In this document: piece after piece, positions 32,579-44,428 of the stretch
How positions within the stretch are numbered: the first letter of the stretch is position 1
Layout of the letters: each line of letters starts with the position of its first letter
Position numbers and translations under genes: made by a program
NCBI GenBank assembly: GCA_036320915.1
Contig: JAXBDG010000011.1
Location: 84,501-148,500, forward strand
DNA: 64,000 bases
Source: Linnemannia elongata
Taxonomy: Eukaryota > Mortierellomycota > Mortierellomycetes > Mortierellales > Mortierellaceae
Direction: 5' to 3'
Notes under the pieces: model-generated
Seen by the model: the letters and a program-made list of their open reading frames with translations, nothing else
Databases searched by the model: none
Told to the model about the DNA's origin: nothing

Positions 32579-35573
32579 GGAGTGGAGAAAGAAAGAAAGA
32601 AAGAAAGAAGAGATGGAAGGGATTTGGGCGCACACGAACAGATTATTCTATTCACTTTTCTCACTCACTCACGCTACTCTACTTACACCTTTTTTTTTTG
32701 AATCGTGACTTTGTACACACGACACTCTCTCACATTCACCAAACACATCACACATCAAGCAAGAGCAAAAGAAAGAAGAGAGAAGAAGAGAGAAGTGAGG
32801 TCTAACCAGAAGTGCAAGAAGTAAGAAGGCAGGCTGTTGTTGATTGATGATGGTGCTGCGTATGAACACTTTCTTTCTCTCTTTTTTTCTAGTGTCTTTT
32901 TCTGTCATTCTTTGTATTTTACTCTTTTTTTTTTTTTTTTTTTTTCATTCCAAGCAGGTTGCATGGTGCATTTTGACGACTATTCAATGGCATAAAAAAG
33001 GTATTCAAGAAGTGAGGTGCAGCATGCTAAAAGGAGAAACCTGATCCTCGGAGACAGAGATCGAAAGTAGGAGAAGAGACAAGGCGGAAGGGAAGAAACA
33101 AAGAAAAGGGGAGGGAGGGGGGGTGATCGACTGAATCAAGTTCAAAAGAAACGAAGGAAGGGAGGAAGGAAGGCGTTGTTCTTTAGAGTTGAGTTATGGG
33201 CCACGGACAATAATGGTTGATTGCCTTTTGATGATAACGATCGATCTCTCTCTCACCAAGGCAACGTGCGAGTAACATGAATGACTGACTGACTGACTGA
33301 CTGACAATAGGTTGACAGACAAACGTGAACCCCAACTGACAAAAAGAGAAACGAGTCAGAAAGGTAGCCAACTGTTGCAACGGCATGAACAAAGACTACT
33401 TTTGTCCAAGAGGACAACATAGAACATATAGGGGGTAACATCCACCGAACAACTGACCCCCCTCCTCGGTCAAACATCATCACATCTCTTTTCTCTCCAA
33501 GGGTGACGATAAAAAGAAACAAGGAACGAAAAATAAAAAAAAGACCCCGATCCACACGCGTCGTGTTTGTTTGTTTGTTTGTTGTTTGTTTGTTTGTGAC
33601 AACACACAAAGCCAAAACAATAACAATCAAATACATCATCATCCTAATCAATGCTTTGCTTGTTTCCTTTGTGCTCTTTATTGCCACTGACTTTTAGTGC
33701 ACAGCCATCCCATGCTTTATGCTCAATAGGGGGAGAGCCATCAAAAGGAAGATCATGTAGCAGACGACCATGCGTTTTGTTTGTTATAAACACACAAAAA
33801 AAGCTTTTTCAAATGACTCTAAGACAACAAACACACGATGGGGTCAAGTGAAGGCTGAGCCTGTTTACCCAATTACAAGTGGGACAATAGGTGCAGGTGT
33901 ATGACATCTACTCATGTATGTGAAGCATCTTATGTATGCGCTGTCCACACTATTGGAGTGCGCCGGAATCCATCTATCCATGCAATAGGCTTGCAATCAA
34001 ATTTGGTGGCAAACAAAAAAAAAAAAAAGTCATCTCTTTTCTTCACGCCGTGAATATCGGAATCGGAGCTCGCCTTGTACTCTACTCCACTCCACTTGCT
34101 CTCTTCTTTCTCCTTTTTCCCTTCGATAGCGTCCGTTGGATCAAGGCACACTCCACCGCACCGGCTCAACACAAATAAAGAAGCTGTTGGAAGAAATGAG
34201 CGAGGAGAAAAGAAAAAATAAAGGAGATATCCAAATCCACACCGACTGACGTCCTCTTCCTCAAAACGTTCTTTTCGTTCCTTCTGGGCTCTTGGGCGTA
34301 GGATACCTTGGCCAGAGAGGATCGAAGCTCTTCAATGGACGTTCTCAACCTTCTAGCCTTTTCATTTTACTGCTTTCTCGCTCGGTCACTCAAGCAAGTG
34401 AGCTACGTCATATCGTTATTCAGCAAGAGTAAGAACGCCAGTAGAGTAGACACCAACCAAGAAGAAAGCACAATGGCATTACCCGGATCCCCGATCGCAT
34501 GATCGTCGATTTGTTTTCAATGACAGATGTATGAAATGAAAAAACATTCTTTGAGAAATGAAGTACGATATACAAAAAGTATCGTATGCAAAGACCCTGG
34601 ACTCCTCAGGTTTATTCTTAATTGACCCCCGCTTACGGTTTCATAGTCCGGAGTAATGGACTTCGGAACTGCCGGTCGACTTCTTGCTGGAAGTAACAAT
34701 AGTTCTACGCTTTACTTAGAACCTAATGAACCATTGCATGAACGCCCTGCTATATGTACGCCAACCAGAAAGGTAAAAACACCGCCACTGAACCACAATT
34801 TACGTGAAGCATCACATTTTTTTGGTTTTTTTTATGACCGCAAACCTCTTTGACCTGTAAGGAAAATCCGATGCATGCTACGCATGATAGACAGCTATCT
34901 ACAACATGTCAGCAGCCTCTTCCCTCTGGACAATTGAGGCTGAATGATAGGAAAGAAACCCCGAGAGGGAAACGGGCGAGCACCAAAAGGGCGATTTGAA
35001 TCTGTCCAATTGCTCAGCTTTAGCTCGCAATTGCCTCTGCTCATCCGCCACAGCCTCTCTCTTTTTATTTTAGAAGACACCAGCGCTGTGGGATGACATC
35101 GACGGAGGGTGGCTGAAGACGAAAGCCTAACAAAAAAAAAAAAAAAAAGAAATGAAAAATAGCAACGGTGGGAAAGGCAACGATTCTCTTGGCAACGCCC
35201 TGTGCTCCATCATCATTAATTTCTTTTTCCATTGAGAAGTTGAGAAAGGGACTGATTCTCTTGGCAACTATGCGCCACATTCTTTTTTAACCCCTTCTTT
35301 TTCTGTGCGTTCTTTTTTTCTTTCTTTCGGGTTGTTTACCCGATTGGCTTTTTCTCCTTTTTATAGCGTCATCAAAAAATTGTCCATGTGGATTATTGGT
35401 TGAATAAAAAGGGAAACATCCTCACCCAGCCTCCCCTCATCCACATCAACCTTTTTATCTTCTTTTTTTTTTCCTTTCTCCTTTTTGCTTTCTCTTTCTT
35501 TCTTTCTCTTTCTATTTCCGTCAATCATCCCAAGCATCCTCAGCAAAAACAGACAACCAGCGTTCGTAGGAAT
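32124..35573. other. Intergenic, PIP5K 5' side and PY-protein 5' side
   Basis: About 3.4 kb between divergent genes. 32200-32630 is very purine-rich on the plus strand with GT, GA, GGT and GAAA microsatellites, the probable PIP5K 5' leader. An A-run near 32465, T-run 32927-32945, GACT repeat near 33285-33303, GTTT repeat near 33565-33595 and A-run near 35130-35147 are further simple repeats. Open frames near 33930 and 34656 have no recognisable content. No gene supported. Confidence 0.45.
32530..32575. repeat. GA dinucleotide microsatellite
   Basis: About 23 GA units in the presumed PIP5K 5' region. Confidence 0.9.
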
Positions 35574-37304
35574 ATGACCGATATCGACAAAAAGTCCATG
35601 TACGGCGAGAAAGAGGCTCCCTTGCCACACTTACCCTTCGGAGCACAACCACCAAGCATCTACTACCAACAACAACACCAGCACACTCCCTCCGCGCCCG
35701 TCGCTGCTGCTTCTCTGTCAGCCACACCTGTCACCCGGCCTTATATCCCATCTCCTCCTTCTATGCCGTCAGTACTATCTGCGCCGTCCGTTTCTGTGCC
35801 ATCCCCCTCATCAATGCCATCAGTTAATGTGCCATCCCCCCCGTCGGTGCCGTCGGTATATGTTCCATCCCCCCCATCGGCGCTTTCGGTATCTGTGCCT
35901 TCCCCCCCATCGGCGCCATCGGTATCAGTACCATCCGTTCCATCGGTCCCCTCGGTGCCGTCAGTCTCGTCCTCAAAATCACTCTCCAAAGAACAACAAA
36001 AAGCCGCAAAGCAAGCCCTCAAACTCCAAGCAAAACAGGACAAACTCGATCTCAAACAACGTGTCAAAGACCTCAAAACCGGTGCGACTACCACCTCCGC
36101 CACCTCAACCACCGGGAACGGGAGCGGGATTGGAAGAAGCGAGTTCGGGAACGAGTTTAAGCAGCACGCGGTGGATTTGAAAGAGGAACTGTCGTATCAG
36201 ACCAAGATTGCGGTTGGGATGGTCAAGCAGGAGTATGAGAAGCTTGAGAAGGGGATACAGATGCGGTATAATAACAGCAGCTTCGTACAGGCATCGGGAC
36301 AAGGACGAGGACAAGGACAGGGACAGAGGCAGTTGAGTGTACAGGGACAGCAGCAAGGGCACATTTACAATAACCTGTCATCCTCCTCCCTGCCACTTGC
36401 CGCAGGCAACAACAGCAGCAACCATCCCACGTCCCCTCCTCAGCATCCCTCTCCTCCTCAGCATCCCTCCCCCCAGCAACAACAACAACAACAACAACAA
36501 CAACTCCACCAACTGCAACTTCAACGCCAACGACTCCTCGACCGCCAAGTGCAATTACAAACTCTCGATCTCCAAAAAGCTGACCTCAAGGCCCAAAAAC
36601 GCCTCAACAAACAGTTGTACAGAGACCAAAAGCAACAACTCAGACAACAACGCCGTCTTGAGAAATCTATCGCCCGTGAGAACAGGCATGAGACGGCGTT
36701 GCCGATTCGGTTGATTGGTCTTGGACCGAGATTGATGGGTGGCGTTGTTGGAGGGATGATGAGTGATATTACGCGGTTGGTAACTCAGACTGGGAATAAT
36801 AACGGGAACGAGACTGGGAATAGGCCGCAGATTATGGTCGCGCCGGCGCCTTTGAGTCAGCCCACCTACCCACCTCAGCAGCAGCCTCAACAACAACAGC
36901 AGCAACAGTACCACCACCAACTACAGCAACAACAGTACTACCAAGCTCCACCCGTCTCGCAACCTCACCAGGCACCCCCTGCACCCACAGCTATGCCTTC
37001 CGCACCGCCGCCACCACCACTTCCCTCAGCTCCATCCTCACCTCCACCGCAAGCAGCCTACACACCACCTACAAAGGAAGATAAAGAACTCGGCTCCCCA
37101 GACCCACTGATTGTCTACAGGATGGCAGGTCTCTCGTTCAGTCCCGCGAGTTCTTCAGGATCCACATCTGCCCCAATGCCTGCCCCCTCAGCCCCACCAT
37201 TAGTCTCGATGACTTCCCCACCTCATCGTCCTGAGCCCGAACCCGTTGTAGATGACGATTCTGTGGCTCCTCCACCTTACGAGGCCACGTTTTCTCGTCA
37301 GTAA
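35574..37304 (+). CDS. Pro/Ser/Gln-rich protein with C-terminal PPPY motif
   Basis: One open frame of 576 codons from the ATG at 35574 (MTDIDKKSMYGEKEAP); the frame extends upstream but that part is pyrimidine-rich leader. I do not recognise the family. Visible in order: a Pro-rich N-terminus; 11-residue repeats of the type SVSVPSPPSAP (35760-35960); a charged coiled-coil-like stretch (KEQQKAAKQALKLQAKQDKL); a second region with EEL and KQEYEKLEKG; a CAA-repeat polyQ tract (36478-36502) running into a Gln/Leu/Arg helix (KAQKRLNKQLYRDQKQQLRQ); a short hydrophobic segment IRLIGLGPRLMGGVVGGM; and a Pro/Gln-rich tail ending PPPYEATFSRQ. PPPY is a classical PY motif for WW domains of Rsp5/Nedd4 ligases, so an adaptor role in ubiquitination is possible. 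Confidence 0.75.
   Translation: MTDIDKKSMYGEKEAPLPHLPFGAQPPSIYYQQQHQHTPSAPVAAASLSATPVTRPYIPSPPSMPSVLSAPSVSVPSPSSMPSVNVPSPPSVPSVYVPSPPSALSVSVPSPPSAPSVSVPSVPSVPSVPSVSSSKSLSKEQQKAAKQALKLQAKQDKLDLKQRVKDLKTGATTTSATSTTGNGSGIGRSEFGNEFKQHAVDLKEELSYQTKIAVGMVKQEYEKLEKGIQMRYNNSSFVQASGQGRGQGQGQRQLSVQGQQQGHIYNNLSSSSLPLAAGNNSSNHPTSPPQHPSPPQHPSPQQQQQQQQQQLHQLQLQRQRLLDRQVQLQTLDLQKADLKAQKRLNKQLYRDQKQQLRQQRRLEKSIARENRHETALPIRLIGLGPRLMGGVVGGMMSDITRLVTQTGNNNGNETGNRPQIMVAPAPLSQPTYPPQQQPQQQQQQQYHHQLQQQQYYQAPPVSQPHQAPPAPTAMPSAPPPPPLPSAPSSPPPQAAYTPPTKEDKELGSPDPLIVYRMAGLSFSPASSSGSTSAPMPAPSAPPLVSMTSPPHRPEPEPVVDDDSVAPPPYEATFSRQ
36478..36502 (+). repeat. CAA repeat encoding polyglutamine
   Basis: CAACAACAA-type run within the coding sequence of the PY-motif protein. 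Confidence 0.8.
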
Positions 37305-37593
37305 CTGCTTCGTTCTATTTAGTTATTGTAAATACCTTCTCTTCCCATCTTTTGTATCATAGTTTCTCTCCACAAACCCAAATATCGCTCCATAAAAGCG
37401 TCCCTTTTTTTTCCCCACGCGAGATATCATTTATTACATTTTTGTGTTGGATGATTGTATTTGTTCCTGTCTACAAATGTGGTTGTTGGAAAATGTCGGC
37501 TGTCGCTTATCTTTTTAGTTGGGTCGATAAGAAAGATTCTTTCGAATCCTGGAGCACGTCCACGATCCAGAAGAAGCCTTGGAATATAGATGA
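37305..37593. terminator. Convergent 3' region, PY protein / TAF10
   Basis: AT-rich spacer of 289 bases between convergent stop codons; no discrete polyadenylation hexamer assigned. Confidence 0.3.
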
Positions 37594-39315
37594 CTACATA
37601 AAGTAGTCCGGTTTCTTGACGTTGATGCCATACTCGCCCAAAGCATCCGACAAATCCTCCATTGTCAACACCGTCTTCTTTTCCTATTCAATTCAAAGCA
37701 TAATCCATTGTTCAAAATAAAGGTGTTATTACTTTTGCCATACTTGGTCCATGAAAACAATGTTCGAAGAGTTGAAAATATGACCAGCGGGGAGTTTACC
37801 TTGCCAGGCGCGGGACGTTTCTGACTTTGCTGTCGTACTTTGCAGTACTGGAAGGCATCTGTCGCAATGTCCGAGACAAACTTTTGTGCTGCCAGTGCCA
37901 ACAACCTCTTACTATTTACAAACATCGCGCAGGTAAAAGTGATACGCAAATATTAGAGATGAGGTTCATGTCGATGAACGTACTGTCGTGGCGCTGAATG
38001 ATAAAAGGAAATTCTTGTTTGCTTACATTCTGACATCGTCGCAGTCGAATCCTGTCCGGCTCAAGTAGTAGTCAGTCACTGCATCCGGGATCTACCACAT
38101 TAAAATAATAAGACAGACAATTAGTATAGTTATCACACCTACAATGAAAAATGTAAAGAGACAACTCGACAGTAAAAAAAACCCCCCTCAAGAGACACGT
38201 ACAATGGGGTTATAGGCCTCCATCATGGGCAAGAACTCTGCCAAAGTCCGGTCCTTGCGGCTGAGCTCCTCTTCCTTGCGGGATTGTAATGCTGCTCCAA
38301 CTGCCAGGCTGCGCTGAGCCACAGATCCAAGAGTTGCCGCTGCCGGGTTCACAGGCACCGCAGCTGCTGCTGGTGTCAATGTCGTTGCCGCTGGAGTAGG
38401 TGTAGCTGTAACGGCTGCTGCTGGAGCGATAGCAGCATTGGCATTGGCATTAGCGGCTGCTACTGCGTTGGCGTTGGCAGTAGCAGCAGCCTGAGTTTCC
38501 TGAGCACGTTGAAGTTGAGCGATATGGGCTTGTTGAGCTTGCTTCTGGAGAAGCAAGAGTTGCGCTTGATGTTGTTGTTGTCTCTGAAGTTCTTCCTGTT
38601 GTGATGAAGGTGCTGCTGCTGGAGTAGGTGTAGGTGTAGGCACAACGGCGGGTGTGGGTGCGACGACGACGGGTGTAGGTGTAGGCAAGACAGGCGTCGA
38701 TCCTGGTGTGATGGATGATGGTGCAGGCTGCTGTTGTGCTGGAGCGGGTGTCGATGCTGCTGGTGCCACTGATACTGAGGTAGGGGCTGTGATGGGTGTA
38801 GTGGTGACAGGAGTGGTGGCGGCCACTGTTACAGGTGCAGGACCTGGCGAGGCAGCAGCTGAAGGGGCGGGTGAGGATGTAGAGATTATGCCGGTCATTG
38901 GACTTGCTGCTGAGAACTGTTCAGTGGCAGGGATAGTGGGTGTAACAGCAGTCGAAGGAACAGAAGGAGCAGCAGGGGTTGAAGGTGCTGAAGATGCAGG
39001 TGTGGCAGCAGCATCCTGTTGTTGCTGTTGTTGTTGCTGCTGCTGAGGTGTAGAAGGCTGTTGTTGTTGTGGCTGTTGTTGTTGTTGTTCGGTGGGAGGT
39101 AGGACAGGTGAGGCGACGGCCGAGGAAGGTCCTTGGCTCTGGCTCTGCTTTGGCGTAGGAGTATCTTGATCCATAGGGACAGCGGGTGTCATATGGGTGT
39201 CTGCCTCGGAGTTGGAGTGGATGGCAGGGGTTGAGGTGCCACTTGCTGTCTGCATTGGGCTTGCCATGTTGGTGTCCTCGATTGTGCTGTTGCTAGAGTT
39301 TGACCCGTCCGACAT
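37594..39315 (-). CDS. TAF10: TAF10, histone-fold subunit of TFIID and SAGA
   Basis: A nuclear histone-fold protein of the general transcription factor TFIID and the SAGA coactivator. Four exons, about 459 aa in total: exon 1 (38203-39315, start MSDGSNSSNSTIED) ends DRTLAEFLPMMEAYNPI; exon 2 gives IPDAVTDYYLSRTGFDCDD; exon 3 gives KRLLALAAQKFVSDIATDAF and QYCKVRQQSQKRPAPGK; exon 4 gives KKTVLTMEDLSDALGEYGIN and VKKPDYFM, with the stop at 37594. All are hallmark TAF10 segments. The first 350 or so residues are a Pro/Ala/Thr/Gln low-complexity region with polyQ runs, making the protein about twice the human length (218 aa). The upstream extension of the frame (to 39579) lacks family support, so the MSDG start is preferred. 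Divergent to Elongin-A. Confidence 0.93.
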
Positions 39316-39687
39316 GTCTCGTATTTGTCCTGGTTGGTTGCCTGTTGCTTTAGTTGATTCCTGCCGGATCCGCGTGCTTCTTGAAGATGATGTCCTTGTG
39401 GGTCTGTGAATGAAGAGAGCGAGATGGTGGCGAAAGAAGAGAAGAGAGAGTGAACGCGATGTCTCTCTCGCCGCTTTTAAAGGGGTGTTGTTCGACATGT
39501 GGCTTATGCCAATGAAAAAGTATAAATTGGTCTTGCTGCACGTACTTTTTTTTGACCCCGCCCCTCCACTTGAGCTCACTCTCTTTCCAACCTACAATAA
39601 CTTACAAGCAACAGCCTCCTTCTAGGACTTCTCTAGTCGACACATTCCCCACTCATTCCGTCGGTCGATGCTTTGTCTGTATTCAGG
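39316..39687. promoter_or_regulatory. Divergent promoter, TAF10 / Elongin-A
   Basis: 372 bases between the start codons of two RNA polymerase II factors. No TATA box is evident on the Elongin-A side; GTATAAATT (plus strand, 39520-39528) lies about 170 bases upstream of the Elongin-A ATG and is only a weak candidate. A shared bidirectional promoter is inferred from distance only. Confidence 0.45.
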
Positions 39688-42068
39688 ATGGCCTTCACTG
39701 GAGTTGGACAGCGATTAGGACCCGGACAAGGGAACACTCTACCCCCCTGGGAGTCTATTACACCACCCTCCTCAGCAACAAGAACAGCAGCAGTCCCCTC
39801 TCTCAAAGACTTGTGTCTCAGTACACTCGATCGATATGTTGACCGTAAGTCCACTTTTCTTGACCTGACGCACAGCAAAAAACAAGATTGTGGCGCGAGG
39901 AAAATAATAAATAAACACTGTACTAAGTGCTGCGTGATTAATTCGACGCAACTCCACTCACATTGAATTGTATCGCTCTTCTTCTATTTTCCTTGGATAG
40001 TGCTGGATGACATTGGAACGACCCCTTATTACCTTATCGAAAGCGTCCTCCGGAAATGCAATGGTATGTAACTCAGAAAACAGGGTCAATCGATATGCGG
40101 ACAAAATTTGACGTTCAATGTTACCATGTATGCTCACGTTTTGGATCTACTACTCTTCACTTGTTCACCATAGTCAAACAGCTTACGCGAATCGAGCTTC
40201 ACACCGAGGTAAGAATTACCACGACCCCTTGATTGTGTTTGCCCGCATGGTCTGATCTCCATCACCACTCTCAATAACACCTACTAACAGTTGATCTCTT
40301 TATGTGCCTTTTCACCTTGACTTTGTAGGGACTGAGCCAGGAGACGGATGGTAAGGCAGAAGGACAACTTTTTGGGAAATCACTTTTTGGTGGTGAGGGA
40401 CATGGACATGGACAGGAAGATTTTGACAGCTGAAAGCATACTTTCATTCTCCTCTCACTTAGAACTATGGTACATTCACACTCTCAACCACTTCGGATTT
40501 CTGCGGGAAGGAAGCCCGGTTTACGATCATAGTGGCGAATGGCGGTCAAAGTACCAGGTATGTCAAACCTTTGGTCCTTGCCTTCTCTGAACTACTAATC
40601 AACCTACCCATGATGGGGTATGAGCATCTCGGCTAATATCAATACCTGCCTCTTTTTTTTTCAATAGGCGATGAAGAAGCAAGAAGAAGAAAAGTTTGCA
40701 AAGTCATCGGCTCGCCTTCGACAAACCTATTCGCAGTACGACCATGAAAAGCAGGAGCGACGAGTCATCCTGGACCCTTCGTTGAAGCCCAAGAAGACCC
40801 TCCGACAGCCCGGATCCTCATCATGGTCGACTCCAGTAGCGCCAAAGAAGAAGTCTTTGTTCGAAAAAGCCAGAATGGAGGCGAGGAAAATGTAAATGCA
40901 TGGACGTTTTATGAAACTTTAAGACAAGAAAACTCGATTGATCTTACACACTTCCCTCGTCCAGTCCTTACTAACACTCTTGTTTCTTCACTGAGAACCA
41001 CATAGCACACAAATGTACAATACCAACCCATACCCACCACCTCGGAGCCGCACCGTCAGCAGCAACAACACCAGCAACGCCAACAGAATACAGTCTCACT
41101 CGGCTATCTCTGGACATTCTACTCAAGGCGTACGACCAGGTTCTGGACGCATTCATGCCCCAACCTCATTGTTTACCAACCACTCAACACCAGTCGCATT
41201 GGGTCCATCCTCATATCGGCAGGACCGCACCCCATTGGGGCAAGGTGCCATTGTGAGTGGTTTATCTGGGACAATGTCATCAGCACAACCAATTGGTTTG
41301 GCTGTTAGGACTACTAAACGTTACTCTTACAAAAGTAACCCTGTAGTATACTTAGCCCCATCCAAGATAACCCCACATGCCGGTACCAACTACGGCGGCA
41401 GTAGCAGCAACGGCAGCAGTATGTCTCCTACCTCGCCCACAAGGTCTGCTGTCCATGCTAAACCCGCCGCCACCTCACCCAACGGAGCCATCATGGACTT
41501 TTTCAAGCAGGTATGACCCATATGCCTATTCATTGCGGTATATATATATATTACAACAGACGACTCCGAGGCTGAAAAGGAGGACTAAACATCGCTATTT
41601 TGACCCCAATAATAGATTAATCCGGCGCACTCACAGCAGGCGACATCATCACATCACGTATTGAACCAAGGCGGCTCGAGGTCTCCAACATCACCTGTAC
41701 AGCCAGCATCTAAGACGATGCAGATGTTACGAGAACCTGTCGCAGAAAAGACAGCGGGTCCATCAAATTCAAGTGCACGGACTGACCGATCAGGAAGCAC
41801 CTCGTCCAAGAAGCAGGACGAACCAAAGGCACACAGATCAGGCGATACCATGAAGGAGGTCAAGATCGACGGCGATTTCAGCTGGCTGGAAGACGACGAC
41901 GACAACGACGACGACGGAGATGTTCGTATGGATCATGGCCACCCAAGGAATCAACAGCACAAGCGGAGCCACAGTGGAGGGCATTTTCAGGAAGGAAGCC
42001 CACCGGCCAAGAAACCCCTGGGCCAAGCACACTCTTCGCTGGACGAAGCAAACCGTCACTCCTTTTGA
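39688..42068 (+). CDS. ELOA: Elongin-A-like transcription elongation factor
   Basis: Elongin A stimulates RNA polymerase II elongation and, with Elongin B/C, can recruit a cullin ligase. Exon 1 (ATG 39688, MAFTGVGQRLGPGQG) reaches SLKDLCLSTLDRYVD; exon 2 is LDDIGTTPYYLIESVLRKCN; exon 3 VKQLTRIELHTE; exon 4 the short GLSQETD (22 nt); exon 5 ELWYIHTLNHFGFLREGSPV to WRSKYQ; then AMKKQEEEKFAKSSARLRQT and KKSLFEKARMEARK. This is the Pfam Elongin_A layout: an F-box-like BC-box region, the TDELW motif and a basic helix. Two more exons (41004-41512 and from about 41615) add a Ser/Thr/Asn-rich tail with an acidic patch SWLEDDDDNDDDGDVRMD, ending at 42068. All phases agree. The long disordered tail is the main difference from short fungal Ela1. 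Confidence 0.88.
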
Positions 42069-42937
42069 ATCCTCGTCATCATAAATGACACCCGGATCTA
42101 CTTAGGTGAGTATGTATTGCCGCGCTTGTTTACAATAGTACGTTGTCATTAAATCTTTTATACTCATCCTTGGTTTTTGTGTTGCGTAGATACTTGTCGT
42201 GCTATTATTGCGATATCGTCATATCCTTCATTTTAACAACGATGGGTAATGACCTACTCTCACCAAACACAGTCGATGATACCATCCCTTATGTATTTAA
42301 AGACGCTCCAGCCCACTCTGCCTGCCTGCCGCCACATAAAAAAATGGTCGACCTCAGCCTGTGTACTGGCAAATTGTCCGCTCGGTTTGTCCACGCCCGG
42401 TCCTTTTTCCACATGTTCCATGTTTCCATGGAAGGCGACCACAATTCGCAGTAGCAAGAACTTTGATCCGTCTGTCACACCCATTTTTTCTTTTATATCT
42501 GGGCCTGTCCGATTATTTATTTTTCTTTATGCACAGACGAGAAGAAAAAAAAATTGGCTAGCGAGAAATGGGCGTTGACGCCTCCCGTTGAAGAATACCA
42601 AAAAGTTATTCTCGTCCCCCTTTCTCTACCCCTCTTTTGCTGCCAAAGGCGGTGCTGAGGCATAGGCTAGAGGAATTCCCTCCTATTGATGTTGATACCA
42701 TTGAAAGCGCATAATACAAATCTGCATAGGTTTTGATGATCAGAGACAAACATGAGGTTGTTGATTCTTTTATTAGTGTGTTGTGTATGTACTTTTGAAC
42801 GTGTATTAAGAGACTGATTTTTCAGAGTGGGTGGAGATTTAAATGCCAAGTCTTTGTTGTTTCCAACTTCTTATTGTGGAAAAAAGCGCCTTTTTGTGGA
42901 CGTCATTCGTCGTAGTCTCAAACGTCTCTGCCCGCCT
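42069..42937. other. Intergenic between convergent Elongin-A and PY-motif genes
   Basis: No gene supported. Short frames near 42143-42578 and 42667-43069 overlap each other and lack domain features. Confidence 0.5.
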
Positions 42938-43692
42938 TTACTTGGGGACATTAGCGGTGTAGGGTGGCGGTGGGATGGCAGGGACACCTTCCTGGATATC
43001 AGCGTTGGTCAAGTTTGCAGAACCATCCTGTGCGGCCACATAAGTCGTTCGTCCTCCTCCTCCTGTTGATGAAGATCCCGTTCCGGCAGTTGGAGATGGA
43101 GCGACAGGCATAGGTGGGTAATGGACATGAGCTTGTGGGAACGTTGGTGTTGACTGTTGTTGCTGTCCATCCATATTGACCACAGTCCCACCCATAGGTG
43201 GGTAATACCCTCCATACCCTCCTGGGGTTTGTGACATCATGGGCGGCGCACTACCCAGTTGTGGAGAATACATTGTCTGTCCAGCTCCAGGTGGAGGTTG
43301 ATAGGGCTGATAGGTATTCGATGGAGTCCCCGGAGGAGGAGGGTACTGGTATATATAGGCCACGTCTCCTAGTTCGGTGGTTGGGTTTTGTTGTTGCTGA
43401 AGGAGTTGTTGTTGGCGGAGGGCGATTGCGCGACGGCGGCGGAGGCAGGTTAAGAAGAGGGAGAGGATTAAGATGACGCAGAGAGCGATTACTAGCGGGC
43501 GGACTGGGTTGTAGCTTGTTCGGTAGTCCTATTTGACGTGAGGGGAAGAGAGTGTGGATGGGGGTGGGGGGTTAGCGACGATGCTGAGGGGTGAGGTGGT
43601 GGGACAAAGGGCGTTCGGTTTGGTTTGAAAGGACCGTGAGAGCAAATTTGTTTGTTAGAAAGGAGAGTTGTGGAGTGGTTTGAGCGTACCAT
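42938..43692 (-). CDS. Small single-pass membrane protein with PY motif, RCR-like
   Basis: 197 aa by my model. The first coding exon is the ATG alone (43690-43692), directly followed by a gtacgc donor; a 161-nt intron ends caaatag, and exon 2 (42938-43528) continues in phase 0 with DYRTSYNPVRPLVIALCVIL. A transmembrane helix spans roughly residues 11-27 (VIALCVILILSLFLTCL), then RRRR as a positive-inside stop-transfer signal. The cytosolic part is rich in Pro, Gly, Tyr and Gln (YIYQYPPPPGTPSN, GGYGGYYPPMG) and ends PPPPYTANVPK, with a PPPY motif. This layout resembles yeast Rcr1/Rcr2 (resistance to Congo red), which work with Rsp5 in membrane trafficking. The RCR assignment is by layout, not residue-level homology. 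Confidence 0.65.
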
Positions 43693-43730
43693 TGTTGATG
43701 TGTGCTGTGAAAGGAAAAAAGAAAGGAAGA

Positions 43731-43812
43731 GAGTGAGAGAGAGAGAGGGGGAGAGAGAGAGGGGGGGAGAGAGAGGGGGGGAGAGAGAGTGTGTGTGTGA
43801 GTGTGTGTGAGT
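43731..43812. repeat. GA/GT microsatellite
   Basis: Mixed GAGA, GGGGGAGAGA and GTGTGT tracts just upstream of the ATG-only exon of the PY-motif gene. Confidence 0.85.
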
Positions 43813-44394
43813 CGATAAAGAGAGGGCCGGAAAGTGAGGAAACTGGGTGTTTATTAATGTCGATGGTGTTGATAGAATGAAAGAACGAGGATGAGTGTAA
43901 AATAAGTGAGGGTGAAAAGAGGAAGGTGAAGATGAAAAGAACAAAGAAGAAACGGGAGAAAAAAAGGCGCTGCGAATGTTCTTTTCTTTTTATCGAAGAA
44001 GTCAGTCTCGTCATTGCAGCCCAGGATGAAACCGAGCACGTGGGGAGAATGAAAGTGCGAACTAAGGCTCTCCATGGTTACTGTTCTTTTGGCCACTGTT
44101 ATGATCGACCATGCACGTAGGTGTAATGCAAGATATGAAGAAAAGGTGCTGTCATAATACCTTCGAGAGCAATTGCGCGCCTCGTAAATACCTTCGGCAT
44201 TACCAAAGGCGGGCGGTGCTCGCCTGAGCGCATGGACCATGCTAACTTCTACGCACAAAATCGAATACAGAGACGTCACCCGCAGCGCAGAAAACTGGTG
44301 CAAGTGGTGCGAGCATAAAAAAGGGGAGATGTGTGTGGTGGCGCTTTTTGAAAGGCACCTTCCAGAATCCCCTTCGATTCGATCGACACCACTC

Positions 44395-44396
<2 letters not shown>

Positions 44397-44428
<32 letters not shown>
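44397..44428. repeat. Poly-T tract (32 T)
   Basis: Homopolymer about 260 bases upstream of the SPT2 start codon. Confidence 0.9.

Noticed and set aside
32167..32664. Three overlapping minus-strand frames rich in Ser/Leu/Phe upstream of PIP5K
   Set aside because: Produced by GA/GT microsatellites open in all frames; best read as the 5' leader.
33930..34178. Paired open frames on both strands
   Set aside because: Short, mutually overlapping and without conserved features.
37535..37560. TTCGAATCC-like tRNA T-arm match
   Set aside because: No acceptor stem or anticodon arm can be folded around it. No tRNA was found in the window.
39316..39579. N-terminal extension of TAF10 to 39579
   Set aside because: It overlaps the divergent promoter and lacks family similarity; the MSDG start is followed by normal low-complexity TAF10 sequence.
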